Origin: Deltaproteobacteria bacterium
Lineage (GTDB): Bacteria > Desulfobacterota > Desulfuromonadia > Desulfuromonadales > Geopsychrobacteraceae
Assembly: GCA_024280335.1 (NCBI GenBank)
Contig: JAJRQI010000032.1
Span: forward strand, 24,776-88,775
Direction: 5' to 3'
Length of the DNA: 64,000 nt
In this document: positions 52,119 through 59,731 of the stretch, one piece after another
Layout: each line of letters opens with the position of its first letter
How positions within the stretch are numbered: position 1 is the first letter of the stretch
Translations under genes and position numbers: made by a program
Notes under the pieces: generated by a model
Seen by the model: the letters and a program-made list of their open reading frames with translations, nothing else
Database searches by the model: none
Told to the model about the DNA's origin: nothing

Positions 52119-53219
52119 TTACCAGCCGGAATTTGAATTGGTTGGCGGCGGGTTGGTTTGCCAGCCCTGACTTGCTCGCCACTTATTCAGAATTTCACTG
52201 TTGTTCTGCTCGATCTGTTGCACAATGTTACCGGTCATCTCCCGGTCGGTGGTCGGTTGTGCCTGAGGCAAGGCCGGTTTTCCCGAGGAGTTGACAGCAC
52301 TGAGCAGCCCCAGCAGGTTCCCCTGTAGAAGACTCGAAAATGCCTTTCTTGATGCCTGAGTTTTGGCTATTTTCGCCCGGTAGCGTTGGGTATCCTGTGT
52401 ACTCTGCCGGCCTTTTTGCCGGGCCTGGGCAATCGCTTCCTCCCGTTCTGCCTGCCCGAGCTGTCTGGCGACCCCCAGCAGGGAGCGAACCTGCTGGTCC
52501 TGACCGCACTGCACCGAGGCGTTCTGCATCGCCTGCTTCAGAAAATCGATGCTGTCACCGACCTGTCTGGCTTCCAGTGCGTTGTAGGCATTGCCGAGCG
52601 CCTGCTGATAGATCATCGATCGCTGGGCTAGCGTCTGCAGGGTCGGCAGATTCTGTTGCAGCCAGGCATTGCCGGGGGACTGTCGTCTTGCCTGCTGGGC
52701 AAGTTGAAACGCGCCCTGAAAATCACAGGCTTGGTTGGCGGCAAGAATCGGCGTGAGCAGCTGATTGTCGTTGTTGCTCTGTCGGGTGCTGTTGTCACCC
52801 CAGCCGAGATCACTGTCGTTGCCCCAGCCGCTATCGTCATTGGTTGTTCCGGCCGTGGCTACAGCGGTTTTTTCGGCGGGTGTCTGCTGCGCCGCAACCG
52901 GCTTGCCGGTCGCATGAATCAAGGCCCGAAAGGAAACTTTCGGGTTGCCTTTTTCAATCTCTATCCAGGCAAAGTCTGATCCCGCTTCACTGACTTGACC
53001 CGCTCCGGCAGTGACAACTATCCCTTGCAGCTCGGTGTTAAACTCAACCTTGTCGCCCCGTTGCGGTACCATTGTAGCGCCTACGGGGAAAGAGACCATA
53101 ACCGCTCCGCTGCGGCGTTCGGTCACCGTAGCATTGATCGCGGTCGCAGCGGCGGCGGATAGAACCGCAGCAGCCGACAGCCAAACGAACAGCACAATGC
53201 CAAGAATGGTAGGTTTCAT
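52119..53219 (-). CDS. Exported protein sharing the N-terminal domain of the Sel1 protein
   Basis: 366 residues from ATG 53219 (GGAGGG site). Signal peptide to about 25. Residues about 25-100 match the Sel1 protein's first domain: ATAINATVTERRSGAVMVSF, GDKVEFNTELQGIVVTAG, and a Trp-containing strand before PKVSF. An Asp/Asn/Trp-rich linker (DDSGWGNDSDLGWGDNS) follows, then a helical part (about 150-300) rich in Gln/Ala that looks TPR-like, with two Cys. It is convergent with the lipoprotein gene, 16 bases apart. Function unknown; likely part of the same envelope system. Confidence 0.75.
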   Translation of the reverse strand: MKPTILGIVLFVWLSAAAVLSAAAATAINATVTERRSGAVMVSFPVGATMVPQRGDKVEFNTELQGIVVTAGAGQVSEAGSDFAWIEIEKGNPKVSFRALIHATGKPVAAQQTPAEKTAVATAGTTNDDSGWGNDSDLGWGDNSTRQSNNDNQLLTPILAANQACDFQGAFQLAQQARRQSPGNAWLQQNLPTLQTLAQRSMIYQQALGNAYNALEARQVGDSIDFLKQAMQNASVQCGQDQQVRSLLGVARQLGQAEREEAIAQARQKGRQSTQDTQRYRAKIAKTQASRKAFSSLLQGNLLGLLSAVNSSGKPALPQAQPTTDREMTGNIVQQIEQNNSEILNKWRASQGWQTNPPPTNSNSGW

Positions 53220-53265
53220 CGTTCCCTCCGTAAGGAATGAAGTCGCCGTTGCCCTCAAGCAGAAA

Positions 53266-54264
53266 TTACTTTGCTCGCGGAATTTTCCCGTAACGCTTCA
53301 CGATCGCTTCACTGACCGCAAACATCCCGATTCCGGTCGGACAGGTCCGGTCGCAGCGGCCGCAGGCGACACAACCGAGCTCTCCCCAACGTTCGACATC
53401 CGCCGCCAGTTTGTGGTGAATCCGCCGCCGGGTGCGCAGGGCTTCGGTGCCGAGCGGATTGTGCCCGCTCGCTTCCCGCATGAAGGCATCCAGCTGACAG
53501 GAGTCCCAGACCCGACTGCGTTCGGTGCCGGTTTCATCGGTGCGGTCCTGAAGACAGAAGCAGCTGCAGGTCGGACAGACCAGATTACAGCCGCTGCAGA
53601 GAATGCAGCGCGCCGCGATCTCTTCCCAGAACTGATCCGGCACCTGGTCATCGCGCAGCAGTTGACTGGCTTGCTGCAGGGTTTCAGCCTGCTCTGACCG
53701 GCTGGCGCTGAAGTTGCGCAATGCCGCCAGCCGGTCACTGTCACCGGCAGGAAAATCGTCCAACAATCGTTTCCCGTCAGCGGAATATCCCAGCGCCAGC
53801 CAACTGCCGCGAATCGCAATCAGCTCAATGTCGCAATCCCCGCTCGAGATCGGCAGGAAACCGTGATCCGGCCCGGCGGCACCGGTCAGGCCGATCAGCA
53901 GCGCGTCGCGGCGGTTGCGCAGATAAGCATCATCCGCAGGGGGGGCAGTGAAAAAGCGGTCGAGAAAGGTGATGCCGGACAGATCGGCCCGATCGATGCC
54001 GAACAGCGCCAGCGGCTTCTCTGCAGCCACCGGGATTATAACCGTGCCCTCGGCAGCGATCGTCAGCAACCGTTCCGTCTGCGGAAAAAAGTAGCTGGTC
54101 GGTTTGCGCTGCAGGGGCGCCCCGAACAGGGAGGGTTCGCCGCTGCCGTAAGGAGCCAGCTGTCGGCTGCCGTCAGCCAGCAGCAGCGGAACCTGCAGCC
54201 GGTATTCCCCGGCGATCCTTTCCAGCAGTTGCTCCAGCTGGTTTTGCTGTAACTGTTTCAACAT
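53266..54264 (-). CDS. Iron-sulfur subunit, sulfhydrogenase beta (HydB/AsrA)-like
   Basis: 332-residue electron-transfer protein. The N-terminal 210 residues resemble the HydB/AsrA domain that packs against a flavin partner. Two 4Fe-4S sites follow: CILCSGCNLVCPTC near 220-233 and CVACGRCDRTCPTG near 297-310. It overlaps the formate dehydrogenase gene by seven bases, so it is the last electron-relay gene of the operon. It probably connects the molybdenum subunit with the flavoprotein. Confidence 0.87.
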   Translation of the reverse strand: MLKQLQQNQLEQLLERIAGEYRLQVPLLLADGSRQLAPYGSGEPSLFGAPLQRKPTSYFFPQTERLLTIAAEGTVIIPVAAEKPLALFGIDRADLSGITFLDRFFTAPPADDAYLRNRRDALLIGLTGAAGPDHGFLPISSGDCDIELIAIRGSWLALGYSADGKRLLDDFPAGDSDRLAALRNFSASRSEQAETLQQASQLLRDDQVPDQFWEEIAARCILCSGCNLVCPTCSCFCLQDRTDETGTERSRVWDSCQLDAFMREASGHNPLGTEALRTRRRIHHKLAADVERWGELGCVACGRCDRTCPTGIGMFAVSEAIVKRYGKIPRAK

Positions 54265-56288
54265 GGTGCAATCCTCACCGCGCAGACCTTGAATTCAGGG
54301 ATTCCCGATTCTGGATCGAGGGCGTTGTTGGTCAGGACGTTGGCGGCCCCTTCGGCAAAGTGAAAGGGGATAAAGATCTGTCCGGTTGGCACCTTGTCGG
54401 TTATCCGGGCCGCGCAGCGGATGGTGCCGCGTCGACTGCTGATGTTGACCTGCTGCCGTTCGATGATCCGGTCCTTACTTGCATCTTCCGGGTTGATTTC
54501 GACAAATGCACAGCGTTCCTCCCGGTCGAGCAGGTGGCTGCGGCGGGTCATGCTGCCGCTGTGCCAGTGAACACCGGTACGTCCGGTGTTGAGCAGTAAC
54601 GGATAATCGGCATCCGGCAGCTCCGCCGGTGGCCGGTATACGACCGGGCTGAAACGCCCCTTGCCACGCGTGCACCGGTCACGATGCAGAATCGGCGTGC
54701 CGGAATGCTCGCTGTCCGGGCAGGGCCACTGCAGGCCGTCTGTCGCCAGTCGCGGGTAGCTGATGCCGCCGTAACTGGGGGTGAGTGTGGCGATTTCGGT
54801 CATAATCTCTGCCGGTCCGGGATAATCTGCTTTCAGTCCGCGTCGCTGCAACAGTTCACAGATAATCTGCCAGTCGGCCTGCGCGCTACCTGGTGGTTCC
54901 AGTGCTTTCCGACCACGTTGTATCCGCCGTTCCGTCGAGGTGAAGCTGCCCTCTTTCTCAGCGTAACAGGCGGCAGGTAGAATAACGTCGGCAAGCTGGG
55001 CGGTTTCGGTCGGGAATATATCGATCACCGCGAGAAAATCGAGCGTTTCCAGTGCTTGCTGAACCTGTGTCTGATTGGCGTCGGAGATCAGCGGATTTTC
55101 ACCGAGGATCAGCATACCGCGGAGCTTTCCTGCGGCGGCGGCTTCGATCGCGTGGGTCGACATCAGGCCGGGCGTTTCCGGCAGGCTGACCCCCCAGGCA
55201 CGGGAGAATTTTTCCCGGATGCGCGGCTCAGCGACTCGCTGGTAGCCGCTGTAAACATCGGGCAGCGCCCCCATGTCGCAAGCACCCTGGACATTATTCT
55301 GGCCGCGCAGCGGATTGATGCCGCTGCCGGGGCGGCCCAGATTGCCGGTCAACAGTGCCAGGTTGGAGATCGCTCGGACGTTGTCGACCCCGTGGCTGTG
55401 TTGGGTGATGCCCATGGCGTAGACGATCATCGCTTTATCCGCGTTCGCGAACAGTCGGGCAGCCTCGATGATCTGTTTCGGCATCAAACCGGTTATTCCA
55501 GACACATATTCGGGGGTGAACGGTTCCAATGAGGCTTGCAGTGCAGCGAAGTTCTCAGTTCGTAATTCGATAAAATCTCGGTCCTCTAAACCCTCCTGCA
55601 GGATCTGCCGCATCATACCGCAGAGCAGCGCAACATCACTGCCGTTCTGCTGGCGCAGATGCAGATCCGCATGACGGCTCAGACGGATCTTGCGGCTGTC
55701 GGCGACGATCAGTTCGGCACCGCGCTGCACCGCCTGCAGAATCCGGCTGCCGATCAGCGGGTGCTGTTCGGTGGTGTTCGAGCCGATGACGAAGATCAGC
55801 TCGGTCTCCTCGAAACAGCTCAAGCTATTGGTCATCGCCCCCGAGCCGAGGGTTTCGACCAGTGCCGTGACGGTTGAGGAGTGGCAGAGCCGCGCACAGT
55901 GATCGATATTGTTGGTTCCGTAGCCGGCGCGCGCCAGCTTCATCAGCAGGTAGTTTTCTTCATTACTGACCTTGGCCGAGGAGAGAAACATCAGACTGTC
56001 GGGACCGTGGTTTGCGGCAATCCCGCCGAGTTTTTCGTCGATCAGGTCGAGAGCCGTCTGCCAGTCGACTGGTTGCAGTTTTCCGTCTTTACGGACCAAC
56101 GGTGCTTTCAGTCGCTCGGGGTGCTCGACAAAGGCGTGAGCGTTCCAGCCTTTGAGGCACAGCTGTCCGCGACTGACCGAATGGTTCCCGGCCGGTTCGA
56201 CCCCGTTCAAACGACCGCTGTCATCGCTAAGCAGGTAGAGATTACAGCCGGTGCCGCAGTAGGGGCAGGTGGTCAGGGTTGTCTTCAT
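54258..56288 (-). CDS. fdhA: Formate dehydrogenase-like molybdopterin oxidoreductase, Cys type
   Basis: 676-residue catalytic subunit. N-terminal 4Fe-4S site C8-PY-C11-GTG-C15 and C44 with K46. The Mo/W ligand position is C135 in CARLCHSSTV followed by H136, the arrangement of formate dehydrogenases with Cys in place of Sec. The later NPLRGQNNVQGACDMGALP, LILGENPLISDAN and the C-terminal molydopterin-binding domain follow. ATG 56288 overlaps the upstream flavoprotein stop. With the adjacent HydB/HydG-like subunits it likely couples formate to NAD(P). No Tat signal, so cytoplasmic. Confidence 0.92.
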   Translation of the reverse strand: MKTTLTTCPYCGTGCNLYLLSDDSGRLNGVEPAGNHSVSRGQLCLKGWNAHAFVEHPERLKAPLVRKDGKLQPVDWQTALDLIDEKLGGIAANHGPDSLMFLSSAKVSNEENYLLMKLARAGYGTNNIDHCARLCHSSTVTALVETLGSGAMTNSLSCFEETELIFVIGSNTTEQHPLIGSRILQAVQRGAELIVADSRKIRLSRHADLHLRQQNGSDVALLCGMMRQILQEGLEDRDFIELRTENFAALQASLEPFTPEYVSGITGLMPKQIIEAARLFANADKAMIVYAMGITQHSHGVDNVRAISNLALLTGNLGRPGSGINPLRGQNNVQGACDMGALPDVYSGYQRVAEPRIREKFSRAWGVSLPETPGLMSTHAIEAAAAGKLRGMLILGENPLISDANQTQVQQALETLDFLAVIDIFPTETAQLADVILPAACYAEKEGSFTSTERRIQRGRKALEPPGSAQADWQIICELLQRRGLKADYPGPAEIMTEIATLTPSYGGISYPRLATDGLQWPCPDSEHSGTPILHRDRCTRGKGRFSPVVYRPPAELPDADYPLLLNTGRTGVHWHSGSMTRRSHLLDREERCAFVEINPEDASKDRIIERQQVNISSRRGTIRCAARITDKVPTGQIFIPFHFAEGAANVLTNNALDPESGIPEFKVCAVRIAPC

Positions 56289-57133
56289 AGCGCCCCCCGC
56301 AGCTGTTCTACCTCTTCCAGCCAGAAAATCGGTCCGTCGCAGCAGCAGGTCAGGTGTTCGATACTGCAATGTCCGCACTTGCCGACCCCGCAGCGCATCT
56401 GTCGTTCAAGCGACAGCATGATCTGCTGCGCACCGCTCAGTCCCATTTTGCGCAGTTCGGCGATAACCGGTCGGTACATCGGCGGTGGGCCGACCACCAC
56501 CGCACAGCCGTTGTCGGCATCGATCGGGATCTCGGCCAACAGCTCGGGAATCAAGCCGGTATCGCCATCGTAACAGGAGTTCGCCGGGTTCTGATCGACA
56601 GTAACGCGGCAAGTGAAGCTGTCGCTGATCTGCCAGCCGGGCAGCTCGTCACGAAACAGCAGATCGGCCGGTGAGCGAGCGCCGTAAAGGATATGCACAG
56701 CGGAAAATTTGTCGGGATTGTCCTGACAGTACTGAATCAACGAACGCAGCGGTGCCAAACCGCAGCCGCCGGCAATCAGCAGCAGTTGTTTGCCGTACAG
56801 TTCTGCCAACTGAAAGGGGCGGCCGAAAGGCCCGCGGATGCCGAGCTGTGCGCCTGCTTGCAGCTGGTGCAGGGCGCTGGTCAAGGTGCCGGCTTTGCGC
56901 ACCCCCAGTTCAAAATAACCGTGGCGGCTCGGCGAGCTGGCGACCGAGATCGGCGCCTCGGTCAGCCCGGGGATCGACAGCTGAACAAATTGCCCCGGCT
57001 GTTGCTGCAATTCGCTGCCGTCCGTCAACTGCAGCCGGAACAGTTTTTCCTGCCGGGTCAGTTCAGTCACGGACACCAGTCGGCAGGGACGTGGTGCGTA
57101 GATGGAATCATTTCGGGCGGTCGATGAAGGCAT
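56285..57133 (-). CDS. FAD/NAD-binding, 2Fe-2S subunit, sulfhydrogenase gamma (HydG/AsrB)-like
   Basis: 282-residue ferredoxin-reductase-type protein. FAD-binding domain with GQFVQLSIPG and APISVASSPS, NAD(P)-binding GGCGLAPLRSLIQY, and a C-terminal 2Fe-2S motif CGVGKCGHCSIEHLTC near 247-262. It resembles the dihydroorotate dehydrogenase electron-transfer and sulfhydrogenase gamma subunits. It would exchange electrons between NAD(P)H and the Fe-S subunit of the formate dehydrogenase-like complex. First of three overlapping genes. Confidence 0.9.
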   Translation of the reverse strand: MPSSTARNDSIYAPRPCRLVSVTELTRQEKLFRLQLTDGSELQQQPGQFVQLSIPGLTEAPISVASSPSRHGYFELGVRKAGTLTSALHQLQAGAQLGIRGPFGRPFQLAELYGKQLLLIAGGCGLAPLRSLIQYCQDNPDKFSAVHILYGARSPADLLFRDELPGWQISDSFTCRVTVDQNPANSCYDGDTGLIPELLAEIPIDADNGCAVVVGPPPMYRPVIAELRKMGLSGAQQIMLSLERQMRCGVGKCGHCSIEHLTCCCDGPIFWLEEVEQLRGAL

Positions 57134-57195
57134 CCGGGCTCCGGGGGGTAAAGGGAAATCCTATCTTAACCCAGCAGGCGGGCGAGGCAAAGATT

Positions 57196-57717
57196 TCATA
57201 AGGTTCTGCGCTCCATCAGCGCCTCGACCAGCAGGCCGGTCGGGATCGCCAGGGCGATGGTGATAACCGCGCGGCCGAGGGTGAAGGGCCAGCCGAGAAA
57301 GCCGACTTCGATCGGAATCATCTGCAGCTTGACGGCGTAGCTGGTCAGGACGATGGTGATCACCGCCCAGCGGGCGCCCTGTTTCTGGATGCTCATCAAC
57401 AGCGGAAAGATAATGTAGGCCGGGCCGATCAGCAGGGTGCCGCAGAGAGCTGCAATCAACAGCCCCTTGATGCCCCCTTCCCGACCGAGCAGGCGAACGA
57501 TCAGTTCGCGGCTGATCCAGATCTGCAGCAGGCCGACCAGGCCGAAGACCGCTACGATCAGCAACAGCACCGAAGCCAGGGTCCCGGTGCCGAGCGACAG
57601 AGCCTTGGCCGCCCGTTCCGGCGCGGCAGCAAAGGCCCAGAGATGAAGACCGATGGTCAACAGCAATAACCACTGGCTGCGGATCAGACTGCGGATTATC
57701 AGAAAGGTTGACATCAT
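57196..57717 (-). CDS. Small membrane permease-like protein
   Basis: 173 residues with about five hydrophobic helices (LLLLTIGLHLWAFAA, LLLIVAVFGLVGLLQIWI, GLLIAALCGTLLIGPAYIIF and others). The pattern GPAYIIFPLLMSIQKQGARW is reminiscent of permease/DUF318-like or nucleoside-recognition-type proteins, but it is shorter than those transporters. It lies 62 bases upstream of the formate dehydrogenase operon on the same strand. Substrate is unknown; formate or a metal-related anion would be guesses. Confidence 0.72.
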   Translation of the reverse strand: MMSTFLIIRSLIRSQWLLLLTIGLHLWAFAAAPERAAKALSLGTGTLASVLLLIVAVFGLVGLLQIWISRELIVRLLGREGGIKGLLIAALCGTLLIGPAYIIFPLLMSIQKQGARWAVITIVLTSYAVKLQMIPIEVGFLGWPFTLGRAVITIALAIPTGLLVEALMERRTL

Positions 57718-57909
57718 CCTATGCTGTATCTCTTGACACTGTTGATTGAGGGTCTGTCATCCATATCTCTCCAATGTTGTGATCCTCAAATACTTGACAA
57801 TCCAGAATTTTCTATGAAACTGTAGTCTTATCCTCTATCCGGTTTTTGTTGATCATCGACTCTCCTCAGAGCAGTCATAACTGATATTTACTTATTTTTA
57901 GGAGGCAGT

Positions 57910-59211
57910 ATGGCTAGAATCCTGACACGGACATCCCCCTCCCTCTCTGTATTCGCATGCTGCCTTTTTTTGCTGTTCAGTCCGTCCATGCTCTTCGCCG
58001 CCGAACTGCAGATTCAATCTGACACCCTGTTGCGGGTTTTTGAGAGAGACACCACCGGAACTGGGGACGAGCTGGTGGCACCAATCTATCAGTACCTGAA
58101 ATTGAATGCAGATAATTTTTCGGTCGAGGGTTTGAGTTTTCATGCTTACGGTTGGGGGCGTCAAGAGCTGTTGGATAGTGATTTTTTCCGGGAGCAGAGC
58201 AGCGGCGAGCTGATTTACGCCTATCTGGAGTATACCGCACCCGATGCCCCGTTCAGCGCCCGACTGGGTAGGCAGTATATCTTTTCAGGGGTGGCCAATG
58301 ATTCTATTGACGGACTCTGGCTGAAAGGGACTTTAAGCGAATATTTTTCAGCGTCAGTTTATGCCGGCCAACCGGTCGGGCTGTCAACGACTGCCGGCCG
58401 CAGCGGCGACAGTATCTACGGTGGCAGACTGGCCCATAAAAATAAAAATTTCTATGAAATCGGCCTCTCTTATCAGACCTCTCAAAACGATGGTGACACC
58501 GCTGCGAATCTGCTCGGCATCGATCTGTCCGCGGGTTTGCCGATGAACGCCAGCCTCTACGGTTATTCAACCAGAAATCTGGAAACAGAAGGCTGGGCAG
58601 AACATTCCTATGAAGTCAATTTTCAGCTCGACCGCTTCAGTTTTCGTCCGTTTTATGAGTATTACTCTTATCTGGATTATTTCGACAGCGGGGCCAATGC
58701 GACCAATCCCTTCAAGCTCTTGGCCCTCAGCGGCGAAGATTTAAGTACCTTCGGCGTTGACGCCTCTTGGCGACAGTCTGAGTCGTTCACCTTCGGCGGT
58801 AAATTTAAAGCTTATTCCTACGACCAGAATCAGGCCTCTAATCTCATTTCATTGATCGTCTCCTGGAACAGCGAATCCGTAGAGTTGACCCAAGCCGGGG
58901 CGGAAATCGGTTACATGAGCGGTGACGCGGCCAATAATGACTATCTGTTGCTGCGGCTCTATGGCTTTTACGATGAGCTCGGTGATCGCTACTGGCTTGA
59001 TTTTATCAGCGGTGATGTCGTCTACGCACTCTACGACCGGGATATTCTGGGCCGGAGCTATTCAGTATTTACTTCCTTGGGAGCGGGAAAGACGTTCTTT
59101 AATGACCAGCTGACCCTGCGTTTGTCAGGGGACTATAGCCAGGATCCTTACTTTGATGACAATCTGCAGGTTCTTCTGAGCGCTTCATTCGCTTACGATT
59201 TCAGCCTGTAA
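57910..59211 (+). CDS. Outer-membrane beta-barrel protein of a porin-cytochrome cluster
   Basis: 433 residues with signal peptide 1-30 (SMLFA/AE). The rest is a run of alternating amphipathic strands rich in Tyr, Phe, Ser and Gly, such as SARLGRQYIFSGVANDSIDG and RPFYEYYSYLDYFD, ending in an aromatic/Leu terminus (SFAYDFSL) expected for barrel insertion. No heme site. Directly followed by two lipoprotein cytochromes, it probably forms the channel that lets electrons cross the outer membrane, as in the OmbB/Ext type of conduits. Confidence 0.85.
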   Translation: MARILTRTSPSLSVFACCLFLLFSPSMLFAAELQIQSDTLLRVFERDTTGTGDELVAPIYQYLKLNADNFSVEGLSFHAYGWGRQELLDSDFFREQSSGELIYAYLEYTAPDAPFSARLGRQYIFSGVANDSIDGLWLKGTLSEYFSASVYAGQPVGLSTTAGRSGDSIYGGRLAHKNKNFYEIGLSYQTSQNDGDTAANLLGIDLSAGLPMNASLYGYSTRNLETEGWAEHSYEVNFQLDRFSFRPFYEYYSYLDYFDSGANATNPFKLLALSGEDLSTFGVDASWRQSESFTFGGKFKAYSYDQNQASNLISLIVSWNSESVELTQAGAEIGYMSGDAANNDYLLLRLYGFYDELGDRYWLDFISGDVVYALYDRDILGRSYSVFTSLGAGKTFFNDQLTLRLSGDYSQDPYFDDNLQVLLSASFAYDFSL

Positions 59212-59239
59212 TGCCATGCCTTGGCCAAGGAGATACCGC

Positions 59240-59713
59240 ATGCCGAAACCGATAAAAATCCAGTATTTTTTGTTTCTTCTCCTCACCAGCGTTCTTGCCG
59301 CCTGTGCTGTCCAGACGCAAAGTTACCGGGTTCCCGCCCAACATCCGGAAGATTCAGGGATCGGCAAACGGCCACCGATCTGTGTTGACTGCCATGAGGC
59401 CAGTGACGATCAGTTTAATTGGCAGCAATTTAATCACACGACTTATTTTGCCGACAACCATCGTCAGGTCGCGTTACGGAACGAGCAGGCCTGTGCCATG
59501 TGTCACCAGACCTCTTTTTGCAACGACTGCCACGCGACCGGTCTGGAGTTGAAGCCCTCGCTGAAAAACCAGACCGAAACCTACCGGCGTACGCCGCACC
59601 GAGGGGATTATCTGAGTCGTCATCGTATCGACGGTCGTGTCGATCCCAGTTCATGTTTCCGCTGCCACCGCAATCCCAAAGCATCCGGGAGTTGTGTCCG
59701 CTGTCACGGCTGA
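59240..59713 (+). CDS. Pentaheme lipoprotein cytochrome c
   Basis: 157 residues from ATG 59240 (AAGGAG site). Lipobox VLAA-C22. Five CxxCH sites: CVDCH, CAMCH, CNDCH, CFRCH and CVRCH, in about 110 residues. The compact spacing and length fit small multiheme cytochromes of conduit systems. It likely sits on the periplasmic side of the barrel or at the membrane. Confidence 0.92.
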   Translation: MPKPIKIQYFLFLLLTSVLAACAVQTQSYRVPAQHPEDSGIGKRPPICVDCHEASDDQFNWQQFNHTTYFADNHRQVALRNEQACAMCHQTSFCNDCHATGLELKPSLKNQTETYRRTPHRGDYLSRHRIDGRVDPSSCFRCHRNPKASGSCVRCHG

Positions 59714-59731
59714 ACCAAGGAGATATAACAG

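Noticed and set aside
57718..57909. Cyclic-di-GMP (GEMM) riboswitch before the cytochrome cluster
   Set aside because: Such riboswitches often precede cytochrome genes in this lineage, but I could not find the conserved core in this stretch.
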